A stretch of DNA of 5,209 bases from Bacillota bacterium (GTDB lineage Bacteria > Bacillota_I > Bacilli_A > ML615J-28 > CAG-698): contig JAEZSA010000084.1 in NCBI GenBank assembly GCA_023422115.1, forward strand, positions 1-5,209, in the 5' to 3' direction. This document shows positions 1 through 4,981 of this stretch, piece after piece. Under the pieces are notes generated by a model. That model saw nothing but the letters and a program-made list of their open reading frames with translations. It searched no databases and was not told the origin of the DNA. How positions within the stretch are numbered: position 1 is the stretch's first letter; each line of letters starts with the position of its first letter. Both the position numbers and the translations under genes were made by a program.

Positions 1-10
1 GGGGTAGACT

Positions 11-781
11 ATGGCTTACTTAACAGTTACAAACATTAATAAAAGTTTTAATAATCTACAAGTTTTAGATAACATCAGTTTTTCTTTAGAAAAAGGAGAA
101 ACATTGGCCATTATTGGTTCTTCTGGAAGCGGGAAAACAACACTACTTCGATGCTTGAATTTCCTTGAAAAAGTTGATTCTGGGTTAATTCAAATCGGAG
201 AAAAAACAATCATTAGTGATAATTATCCCACTACGGACAAAGAAATAAGATCGAGTCGTATGAATTTTGGTTTGGTCTTTCAATCATTCAATCTATTTCC
301 TCATTATAGTATTTTAAAAAATGTTATGTTAGCTCCTCAACTATCGCTTAATAAAAAAACAATGAATCATGAAGATTATAAACGAAAGTTTGATTTAATT
401 AAAGAGGATGCTCTTGTTCTTCTTGAAACTGTAGGCTTATCTGATAAGATCAATGCTTATCCTTATCAACTGAGTGGGGGCCAACAGCAACGCGTCGCTA
501 TTGCTCGAGCTTTGGCTCTAAAACCAGAAGTTTTGTGTTTTGATGAACCTACTAGCGCCCTAGATCCTGCATTAACAAACGAAGTAGTAAAAGTAATCAA
601 TCGTTTGAAGTCACAAAATAGAACCATGATTGTTGTTACCCATGAGATGAATTTTGCTAGTAAAATTGCTGATAAAGTGATTTTTATGTCAGAAGGTAAA
701 GTATTTGAAACAGGAACTTCTGATGAAATTTTCAAGAATCCTCGCAGTCAAAATCTGATTTCTTTTTTAAAAAATAACTAA
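11..781 (+). CDS. Polar amino acid ABC transporter, ATP-binding protein (GlnQ/HisP family)
   Basis: This is the cytosolic ATPase that powers an amino acid importer of the polar amino acid uptake family. All ABC signatures are visible: Walker A GSSGSGKTT at residues 36-44, Q-loop glutamine at about 91 (VFQSFNLFPH), signature LSGGQQQR at 154-161, Walker B VLCFDEP at 174-180, D-loop SALD at 182-185 and switch histidine in THEM at 210-213. The Q-loop and THEM wording and the 256-residue length are typical of GlnQ/HisP-type ATPases. An in-frame TAG at 5-7 rules out a longer start, and GGGG at 1-4 is probably the end of the Shine-Dalgarno sequence. The permease and binding protein are not in the window and are expected just upstream. 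The substrate cannot be told from the ATPase. No terminator is seen after the stop, so read-through into yerC is possible. Confidence 0.96.
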   Translation: MAYLTVTNINKSFNNLQVLDNISFSLEKGETLAIIGSSGSGKTTLLRCLNFLEKVDSGLIQIGEKTIISDNYPTTDKEIRSSRMNFGLVFQSFNLFPHYSILKNVMLAPQLSLNKKTMNHEDYKRKFDLIKEDALVLLETVGLSDKINAYPYQLSGGQQQRVAIARALALKPEVLCFDEPTSALDPALTNEVVKVINRLKSQNRTMIVVTHEMNFASKIADKVIFMSEGKVFETGTSDEIFKNPRSQNLISFLKNN

Positions 782-804
782 TAATTTTCTGCTTTTATCT
801 TTTT

Positions 805-829
805 ATGTTATAATATATTTAAAAGGTGG
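805..829 (+). promoter_or_regulatory. Extended -10 promoter and ribosome binding site of yerC
   Basis: A perfect TATAAT lies at 809-814, with TG at 806-807 one base before it, giving the extended -10 form TGnTATAAT. The -35 region around 785-791 is poor (TTTTCT or TTTCTG), as is common for extended -10 promoters. Transcription would start near 821, almost directly on the Shine-Dalgarno sequence AAGGTGG (823-829), which is seven bases before the ATG at 837. The leader would therefore be very short, about 16 bases. This is read by eye from consensus matches, so actual use is inferred. Confidence 0.6.
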
Positions 830-836
830 GATAATT

Positions 837-1109
837 ATGAAGAAAGAGAAAACAGATTCAGATGTGAAACTATTATATCAAGCTCTTATGAAATTAAAGA
901 CTGAAGAAGATTGTAATGATTTGTTTCAAGATCTTTGTACAAAAAAAGAAATTGATGCTATGGCACAAAGAATTGTTGCTGCTAAATATTTAATGGATGG
1001 CAAGACCTATGAACAAATCATCGAGTTAACTAATATTTCTTCTACAACCTTAAGTCGTGTTTCCAAGTGTGTTCAACATGGTAATGGCTACAAAAAATTT
1101 ATAAATTAA
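837..1109 (+). CDS. yerC: YerC/YecD-family TrpR-like DNA-binding protein
   Basis: A 90-residue protein of the TrpR superfamily, closest in layout to Bacillus subtilis YerC. The family hallmarks are LFQDLCTKKEIDAMAQR at about 29-45, followed by a helix-turn-helix in which KTYEQI (56-61) starts the first helix and SSTTLSRVSKCV (68-79) is the recognition helix. The HGNGY stretch (81-85) matches the usual R-V-x-x-C-x-x-x-G-N ending of the family. It is expected to be a cytosolic, probably dimeric, DNA-binding protein. No tryptophan biosynthesis gene is nearby, so a Trp-repressor role should not be assumed, and ligand and target are unknown. It has its own promoter and a good Shine-Dalgarno sequence, and is followed directly by a hairpin terminator, so it can form a single-gene transcript. 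Confidence 0.9.
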   Translation: MKKEKTDSDVKLLYQALMKLKTEEDCNDLFQDLCTKKEIDAMAQRIVAAKYLMDGKTYEQIIELTNISSTTLSRVSKCVQHGNGYKKFIN

Positions 1110-1138
1110 AAGCGCTCAGCTTTATGCTAGCGCTTTTT
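1108..1138 (+). terminator. Intrinsic terminator between convergent genes (yerC end)
   Basis: The arms AAAAGCGCT-C-AGC (1108-1120) and GCT-AGCGCTTTT (1126-1137) pair with one bulged C at 1117 and a five-base loop (1121-1125). A run of five T (1134-1138) follows. The stem starts inside the yerC stop codon. On the minus strand the same hairpin is followed by TTTTAATTT, so it may also end the transcript of the membrane gene that stops at 1150, though with a weaker T tract. Confidence 0.88.
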
Positions 1139-1149
1139 ATATGCCTGTT

Positions 1150-1641
1150 TTACGCGTTTTCTTTCTCAAGTTCAAGAAGATCAATTTCCATTGGCTCATG
1201 TTTCATAATTATTTCATATGTTTCCGATGTATCTAAAACTTCTAAATTAATAAAAAACAAGAATGCTCCTGCCGAAACAAAACCTAACCAACCACCTGAA
1301 AATAACAGCACGATTATTTCTCCAAATACCATAGCAATAGCAATACTAAATAAATGAAGTTTCATAGTCGCTTTCTTTCTAAATAAAATAAAATATAGGA
1401 TAATTGATGGTATAAATACAATTAATATAACTAATGGATCGAGAGTATTTCCCATTAAAAAAATAAAAACCATCAAAACGTAAAGTAAAAATCTAAAAAA
1501 CTTCTTTAGACCAAACACAAAGAATAGTAAAAATAATAGTAATGCTCCTACAGTATAGTAATAAATATTACCTCCAATTACATAATCATGATAACTATAC
1601 ACGGCAAGTCCAAAAACAATAATCTTTTTAATAAATCCCAT
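1150..1641 (-). CDS. Hypothetical multi-pass membrane protein
   Basis: I do not recognise this 163-residue protein. It is very hydrophobic, with about five or six candidate membrane segments near residues 7-24, 27-45, 48-66, 69-87, 95-114 and 116-133. Basic clusters at KK 46-47 and RKK 88-90 probably face the cytosol. The last 30 residues form an acidic polar tail (LDTSETYE at 136-143, IDLLELEKE at 153-161). No catalytic motif is visible. A stop codon lies four codons upstream with no start between, so the ATG is well supported. It begins 16 bases after the zinc-ribbon membrane gene and is probably co-transcribed from the promoter at 2347-2375. No Shine-Dalgarno sequence lies at normal distance. 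The nearest good one, AGGAGG at 1680-1675, sits 33 bases away inside the previous gene, next to a hairpin. Confidence 0.8.
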   Translation of the reverse strand: MGFIKKIIVFGLAVYSYHDYVIGGNIYYYTVGALLLFLLFFVFGLKKFFRFLLYVLMVFIFLMGNTLDPLVILIVFIPSIILYFILFRKKATMKLHLFSIAIAMVFGEIIVLLFSGGWLGFVSAGAFLFFINLEVLDTSETYEIIMKHEPMEIDLLELEKENA

Positions 1642-1652
1642 AACTGTTTTCT

Positions 1653-1680
1653 AAAGGTTAAAAAAACCTTTTAACCTCCT
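1653..1680 (-). promoter_or_regulatory. Alternative hairpins around an AGGAGG at the junction of the two membrane genes
   Basis: Reading the minus strand, AGGAGG occupies 1680-1675 within the last codons of the upstream gene. Two mutually exclusive stems can form. One pairs AGGTTAAAA (1677-1669) with TTTTAACCT (1663-1655), nine pairs, covering part of the AGGAGG. The other pairs AAAGGTT (1671-1665) with AACCTTT (1659-1653), seven pairs, leaving AGGAGG free and bringing it closer to the start codon at 1641. The upstream stop codon (1660-1658) lies within both structures. Pairing is seen in the sequence; a role in translational coupling is inferred. Confidence 0.35.
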
Positions 1681-2302
1681 CTCCCATATTCGTTAATACC
1701 GTTCTTTCTACTTCCCATTCATAGAAACAATTTGTACAAACTATAGTATCTGCATATTCATCATATTCATCATCACGCACAAATGTTTCTGTTTTCACAA
1801 CTTTTGATGTGTTCATCGAAGTATCAGCGTACGTCGTATGTTCAATTGTTTCTACTTCTTTTACGTTTCTTTTCATAAAAGAACGAAGAAATTTAGTACC
1901 TGTAACCACATGGCTCCATTTGTTACATCGGCAACAACAATAATTACCAAAATGTAATGTGTATAAAATTGCAGTAAATGCCACTATTAAAATAATAATT
2001 ATATAATAAATAACTCCTACAATATCAAAAACAATAAAAGGAAAAATCCATCCTATTATTTTTGCTAATAAAAAATTTAAAAAGACCAGCAATAAAAAGC
2101 CAATGCGATAAATCATTTGTCGTTTTAATTTGTAAATAAAATCTAAAAAGAATGGTAAGAACATTGTCACTGTAAAATAATTAAACACGATGATTAATCC
2201 CAATGCTAAAATAAAAATAATTAATCCACCAAAAAAACCAATTAGCATTGGAATTTTAAGGATTCCGCTTATAAGTGTACTCCAAAAACTTAGTAGTGTC
2301 AT
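1658..2302 (-). CDS. Membrane protein with a C-terminal split zinc ribbon
   Basis: A 214-residue protein of no family I can name. The N-terminal half is hydrophobic, with membrane segments near 20-45, 64-83 and 86-115 and a further apolar stretch at 46-57. The basic loop KLKRQMIYR (58-66) should be cytosolic, which also places the C-terminal tail in the cytosol. Directly after the last membrane segment is a cysteine cluster, CCCRC (122-126), containing a CxxC at 123/126. A second CxxC follows at 189/192 in CTNCFYEWEVER. The C-x-x-C-aromatic-x-E-W wording is typical of the final knuckle of zinc ribbons, so the two pairs probably bind one zinc around a 62-residue polar insert. A Shine-Dalgarno AAGGAG (2312-2307) supports the start. 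It is the first gene of a two-gene unit with its own promoter. Zinc binding is inferred and the function is unknown. Confidence 0.82.
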   Translation of the reverse strand: MTLLSFWSTLISGILKIPMLIGFFGGLIIFILALGLIIVFNYFTVTMFLPFFLDFIYKLKRQMIYRIGFLLLVFLNFLLAKIIGWIFPFIVFDIVGVIYYIIIILIVAFTAILYTLHFGNYCCCRCNKWSHVVTGTKFLRSFMKRNVKEVETIEHTTYADTSMNTSKVVKTETFVRDDEYDEYADTIVCTNCFYEWEVERTVLTNMGEEVKRFF

Positions 2303-2346
2303 AAATCTCCTTTCTTTTTTATGCGTTTATTTCCTACTTACCTTAA

Positions 2347-2375
2347 ATTATACTATAGTTGTTTTTTCAGTACAA
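2347..2375 (-). promoter_or_regulatory. Promoter of the two-gene membrane protein unit
   Basis: On the minus strand, TTGTAC (2375-2370) and TATAAT (2352-2347) are separated by exactly 17 bases. The -10 is perfect and the -35 keeps the TTG core. Transcription would start near 2340, about 38 bases before the ATG at 2302. An eight-base palindrome, ACTATAGT (2352-2359), overlaps the upstream edge of the -10 and might be incidental. Confidence 0.7.
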
Positions 2376-2464
2376 GAAATATTTTCATTTTTTTATTGGG
2401 CTTTTATTGTTCTTTTAGAAAAAATTAGCGATATTATTCGCCTTTATATGATAAATAAAAAAGA

Positions 2465-2491
2465 AAAACCACCTTATAAAAAGGTGGTTTT
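2465..2491 (-). terminator. Intrinsic terminator of the oadB-bioY-birA-chrA operon
   Basis: A perfect 11-base-pair stem joins AAAACCACCTT (2465-2475) and AAGGTGGTTTT (2481-2491) over a five-base loop. On the minus strand the downstream arm runs into GGTTTTTCTTTTTTATT, a long T tract, so the hairpin is well oriented to stop transcription 20 to 50 bases after the last chrA stop codon at 2513. The rest of the gene-free interval 2303-2512 holds only this terminator and the promoter at 2347-2375. Confidence 0.9.
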
Positions 2492-2512
2492 CACGATATT
2501 TTTTATTTTTAT

Positions 2513-3097
2513 TTATAACATTACACCATAAATAAGAATCCCAAGGATTGCTGAAATGATGATCATAAAAATTGGATTTAGTTTCTTAAACTTAATTTTG
2601 ATCAAAAACATAGTTATCACAATTGCTAACGACATATAATCAACTGCTTCTATGACCAAAGGTTTAGCAAATAAATCAAGAACTTTTGTCAGCCCAAACA
2701 CATTGTTTACAATAAGATTTAATACTACCCCAATAATTAATCCTGTTACTACCGGTTTTACTCCATCTAATGCCCACTTTACTTGTTTATACTTTAAAAA
2801 GTTAGTGATAAATTTGGCAATAACTAAAATAATAATGAACGATGGTAAGACAACACTTAATGTGGCAACAATCGCTCCGATAATACCTGCTTGACTAAAG
2901 CCAACCATGGTTGCAGTATTAACAGCAAATGGTCCAGGAGTGGATTCAGCAATGGCAAAGAAATTTAGCAATTCTTCAATGGTCATCCATCCTCTAGCAA
3001 CAACTTCATCCTTAATCATTGGTATCATGGCATACCCACCACCAATGGTAAGAAGACCAATAAAGAAGAAAACATAAAATAATTCTAATAGAATCAT
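2513..3097 (-). CDS. chrA: CHR-family (chromate-type) transporter, second half-size subunit
   Basis: A 194-residue integral membrane protein equal to one CHR domain of the chromate ion transporter family. It shows the family motifs GGGYAMIP (19-26), the acidic EVVARGWMT segment (31-39) and AIAESTPGPFAVNTATMVG (48-66), followed by several hydrophobic segments. Full-length ChrA proteins are tandem duplications of this domain. Here the two halves are separate genes, as in the short-chain pairs of Bacillus (YwrA/YwrB), where the two subunits act together. It overlaps the upstream partner by four bases (ATGA at 3097-3094), implying tight translational coupling, and has a strong GGAGG seven bases before the start. 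The substrate may be chromate, but many such genes have never been tested and another anion is possible. It is the last gene of the operon. Confidence 0.9.
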   Translation of the reverse strand: MILLELFYVFFFIGLLTIGGGYAMIPMIKDEVVARGWMTIEELLNFFAIAESTPGPFAVNTATMVGFSQAGIIGAIVATLSVVLPSFIIILVIAKFITNFLKYKQVKWALDGVKPVVTGLIIGVVLNLIVNNVFGLTKVLDLFAKPLVIEAVDYMSLAIVITMFLIKIKFKKLNPIFMIIISAILGILIYGVML

Positions 3098-3666
3098 AAT
3101 TTTTCCTCCGTTTTTGCCTTATTTTGTTTAATTCTTCCTACTATCATTTGAGAAACGATACCAATTGCGAGACCAAAAATAATAATGTATGTTGTTCTAA
3201 TTTGTAAAATGATACTAGCAATTAACGCAACCACTACTAAAAAGTAACTAAAAGCAGTCTTAGGAAAATGTTTTGCTATTCGCAATGCAGCATGTAATAT
3301 TAACGCAGCAACGCATGCTCTAATTCCTTTAAACGCATAAATAACATATTCATACTTTAAAAAATCTTCAAAGAACACAGAAATTATGGTTATGATAATC
3401 ATAGAAGGTAGAATAACACCTAAGGTTGCGAAAAAACTACCCCAGAACTTTCCTATTTTATAACCTACAAAAGTTGCGGTATTAACTGCTAATACTCCTG
3501 GTGTTGACTCTGCAATGGCAATGATATCAACCATTTCTTCATTGGTTAACCATTTCTTTTTTTCTACCATTTCATGTTGAATCAAAGGAATCATCGCGTA
3601 ACCCCCACCAAAAGTGAAAGCTCCTATTTTTAAAAATGTGATAAACAAAGATAAGATTTCTTTCAT
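3094..3666 (-). CDS. chrA: CHR-family (chromate-type) transporter, first half-size subunit
   Basis: A 190-residue single-CHR-domain membrane protein and the partner of the gene it overlaps downstream. The family motifs are FTFGGGYAMIPLIQHEMV (17-34), KKWLTNEEMVDIIAIAEST (37-55) and PGVLAVNTATFVGY (56-69), close to but distinct from the second copy (PGV here, PGP there). Two such subunits probably form the transporter with opposite membrane orientation, as proposed for other short-chain pairs; that is family knowledge and is not shown here. The start lies four bases after the birA stop codon. There is no good Shine-Dalgarno sequence, only a weak AAG close to the ATG, and an in-frame stop upstream leaves no other start. 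A perfect hairpin sits at the end of birA just before it, so expression probably depends on translation of birA. It ends in TGA. Confidence 0.9.
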   Translation of the reverse strand: MKEILSLFITFLKIGAFTFGGGYAMIPLIQHEMVEKKKWLTNEEMVDIIAIAESTPGVLAVNTATFVGYKIGKFWGSFFATLGVILPSMIIITIISVFFEDFLKYEYVIYAFKGIRACVAALILHAALRIAKHFPKTAFSYFLVVVALIASIILQIRTTYIIIFGLAIGIVSQMIVGRIKQNKAKTEEKL

Positions 3667-3670
3667 ATTC

Positions 3671-4387
3671 TTAATATAACTCTGTAAGAGTTATTTCTCC
3701 ACTATTTAACTGAATTTGTTGATCATCAACAAGGAGTAATATACTACCATTGTCTAAGATATCTTGTACAAGTGCTTTTTTTTGTTGATTGTCAATCACA
3801 ACACTTACTTGTTTACCAATCACACTAGAATGCAATTTACATATTTGTAAATAATCGCTCTTTTCTGCACAATAAAGTCGATAATCTTTTTCGAATTCTT
3901 TCAAAAAACTTTTCAGAAGTGTTTTTTTATCTGTTTTATGATTCGTTTCAAGAAAAATAGATGTCGCTTTACTTGCTATACTAGGATTCATTCTTATGGT
4001 GTTGACATTAATTCCTACACCTATGATGATGCATTCAACTTGTTCACCAATAACAATTGACTCCAAAAGAATTCCAGAAATTTTTTTATTGTGTACAAGG
4101 ATATCGTTTGGCCATTTTATTGTAACATTGTTGACTATTTTATTCAATGTTTTATATAAAGAGGCAGCAACCAACAAACTTAAATTTGCAATATTAGGAG
4201 GAAGCTGTTCTTTCAACAACATAGAAAATAACAAATCATCACTATCTTCCCATACCCTACTCAGACGACCTCGTCCCGCAGTTTGATGATTGGCAACAAT
4301 CACAGTTTTATCAGGCAATTGTTGATAGTTTTCTCTTAGGTATAAATTTGTTGAAGGAAGAGTTGTAAATTCAATTATTTTTTTCAT
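3671..4387 (-). CDS. birA: Biotin--[biotin carboxyl carrier protein] ligase, without DNA-binding domain
   Basis: This cytosolic enzyme activates biotin with ATP to biotinyl-5'-AMP and transfers it to a lysine of biotin-carrier domains. Catalytic motifs in order are: STN near 12-14, HQTAGRGRLSRVW (34-46, the GRGR biotinyl-AMP loop), KWPNDILV (91-98, with the family's lysine at 91), KKISGILLE (101-109) and GVGINVN (123-129). A small SH3-like C-terminal domain covers about 190-238. At 238 residues it begins directly at the catalytic domain. The N-terminal helix-turn-helix of BirA repressors is absent, so it is a ligase only and should not regulate biotin genes by itself. It has a strong AAGGAG six bases before the ATG. 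It lies between bioY and the chrA pair, downstream of a decarboxylase beta subunit whose complex needs biotinylation, so that complex is a likely client. Confidence 0.96.
   Translation of the reverse strand: MKKIIEFTTLPSTNLYLRENYQQLPDKTVIVANHQTAGRGRLSRVWEDSDDLLFSMLLKEQLPPNIANLSLLVAASLYKTLNKIVNNVTIKWPNDILVHNKKISGILLESIVIGEQVECIIIGVGINVNTIRMNPSIASKATSIFLETNHKTDKKTLLKSFLKEFEKDYRLYCAEKSDYLQICKLHSSVIGKQVSVVIDNQQKKALVQDILDNGSILLLVDDQQIQLNSGEITLTELY
3676..3694 (-). promoter_or_regulatory. Hairpin at the birA/chrA junction
   Basis: ATAACTCT (3676-3683) and AGAGTTAT (3687-3694) form a perfect eight-base-pair stem with a three-base loop within the last codons of birA. Nine bases separate it from the chrA start codon at 3666, which lacks a clear Shine-Dalgarno sequence. 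There is no T tract after it, so it is not a terminator. It could affect ribosome loading or mRNA processing, or it could be chance in AT-rich DNA. Confidence 0.35.
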
Positions 4388-4399
4388 GAAAGTCTCCTT

Positions 4400-4435
4400 A
4401 AAAAATAAATAGCACTATTCAAGGACAGTGCTATT
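4400..4435 (-). terminator. Terminator-like hairpin (possible attenuator) between bioY and birA
   Basis: A perfect nine-base-pair stem joins AATAGCACT (4408-4416) and AGTGCTATT (4427-4435) with a ten-base loop, spanning the bioY stop codon. On the minus strand it is followed by TATTTTTTA and then the birA Shine-Dalgarno AAGGAG (4399-4394). The stem has only three G-C pairs and the T tract is interrupted by one A, so partial termination or transcript processing is more likely than a full stop. No separate birA promoter was seen in the short gap. Confidence 0.5.
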
Positions 4436-4975
4436 GTTTATTCTTCGACCAACGATACTAGCAATAACGCCTTTTATGATATCAAATGGTATAAATACAA
4501 TAATAAATTTTAATAAAATTTGCATAGTTGAAATATCTAAATCAATAACCATAAAAACCTTAATCATTAAAACTGCATATAAGAATCCAAATATATAATC
4601 AACAAGAATAAGCAAAAATGCAATTAGAAAATAGTGATACTGTTTGTTTTTGGTAATTAATTTTTGTCTTTTGATAAAGAACATGGTTACTGCCATTCCT
4701 ATAAATCCAACAATGAATCCAAAGGAAGGAACATAAATATAACCAATTCCTGAATAAGCTGTAGCAAACACAGGTAATCCAAACAGTCCCATCACAATAT
4801 ATGTCGCTAAAATGACAAGTGCATCAATGGGATTAACAGTAAAGCATATTACTAAAACAGCAAAAATTTGTAATGTTAGATTAATTGGACCAATTGGTAT
4901 TGCAATTTTACTAGCAACAATTAGTAACGCTAATAAAATTGCATCAATGGTTATTTTTTTTATTTTAGAATTCAT
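4415..4975 (-). CDS. bioY: Biotin transporter BioY (ECF-type S component)
   Basis: BioY is the membrane-embedded, biotin-binding S component of an energy-coupling-factor importer. The 186-residue length is normal. Family wording is clear in IPIGPINLTLQIFAVLVI (26-43), GLFGLPVFATAYSGIG (63-78) and VPSFGFIVGFIGM (82-94). About six membrane segments are visible, with a basic RQK loop near 103-105 and a short C-terminal tail containing VGRR. No EcfA or EcfT gene is in the window. It must either use a shared ECF module encoded elsewhere or work alone, as some solo BioY proteins are reported to do. It begins six bases after the decarboxylase beta subunit stop. Its Shine-Dalgarno sequence is weak, with only GGAT upstream, suggesting coupling to the gene before it. 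Together with birA it forms a biotin acquisition and attachment pair. Confidence 0.95.
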   Translation of the reverse strand: MNSKIKKITIDAILLALLIVASKIAIPIGPINLTLQIFAVLVICFTVNPIDALVILATYIVMGLFGLPVFATAYSGIGYIYVPSFGFIVGFIGMAVTMFFIKRQKLITKNKQYHYFLIAFLLILVDYIFGFLYAVLMIKVFMVIDLDISTMQILLKFIIVFIPFDIIKGVIASIVGRRINNSTVLE

Positions 4976-4981
4976 CTATTT

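Noticed and set aside
466..735. Open frame of 89 codons on the minus strand inside the ABC ATPase gene
   Set aside because: It lies entirely opposite a gene with every ABC motif intact, and its translation resembles no family.
782..836. Terminator after the ABC ATPase gene
   Set aside because: No inverted repeat with a T tract was found between 782 and 836; only the yerC promoter is visible.
1124..1357. Plus-strand open frame of 77 codons
   Set aside because: It overlaps the terminator hairpin and runs antisense to the membrane gene at 1150-1641; low-complexity Ser/Asn/Lys wording looks like a shadow.
2352..2359. Palindrome ACTATAGT at the -10 of the membrane-unit promoter as a possible operator
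   Set aside because: It is only eight bases, AT-rich and does not extend, so chance is the simplest explanation.
2190..2531. Plus-strand open frame of 113 codons spanning the intergenic region 2303-2512
   Set aside because: It runs antisense through the start of the zinc-ribbon gene, its promoter and the operon terminator. There is no credible ribosome binding site, and the hydrophobic translation is expected from AT-rich sequence.
2652..2894. Plus-strand open frame opposite the second chrA
   Set aside because: Shadow of a conserved CHR-domain gene; no independent start signals.
2513..3666. The two chrA genes as a frameshifted single full-length ChrA
   Set aside because: Each half has its own complete N-terminal motif and start, the overlap is a standard ATGA, and the second gene has a strong ribosome binding site. 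Separate short-chain pairs are a normal form of the family.
3996..4286. Plus-strand open frame opposite birA
   Set aside because: birA carries all ligase motifs in this interval; the antisense translation has no recognisable motif.
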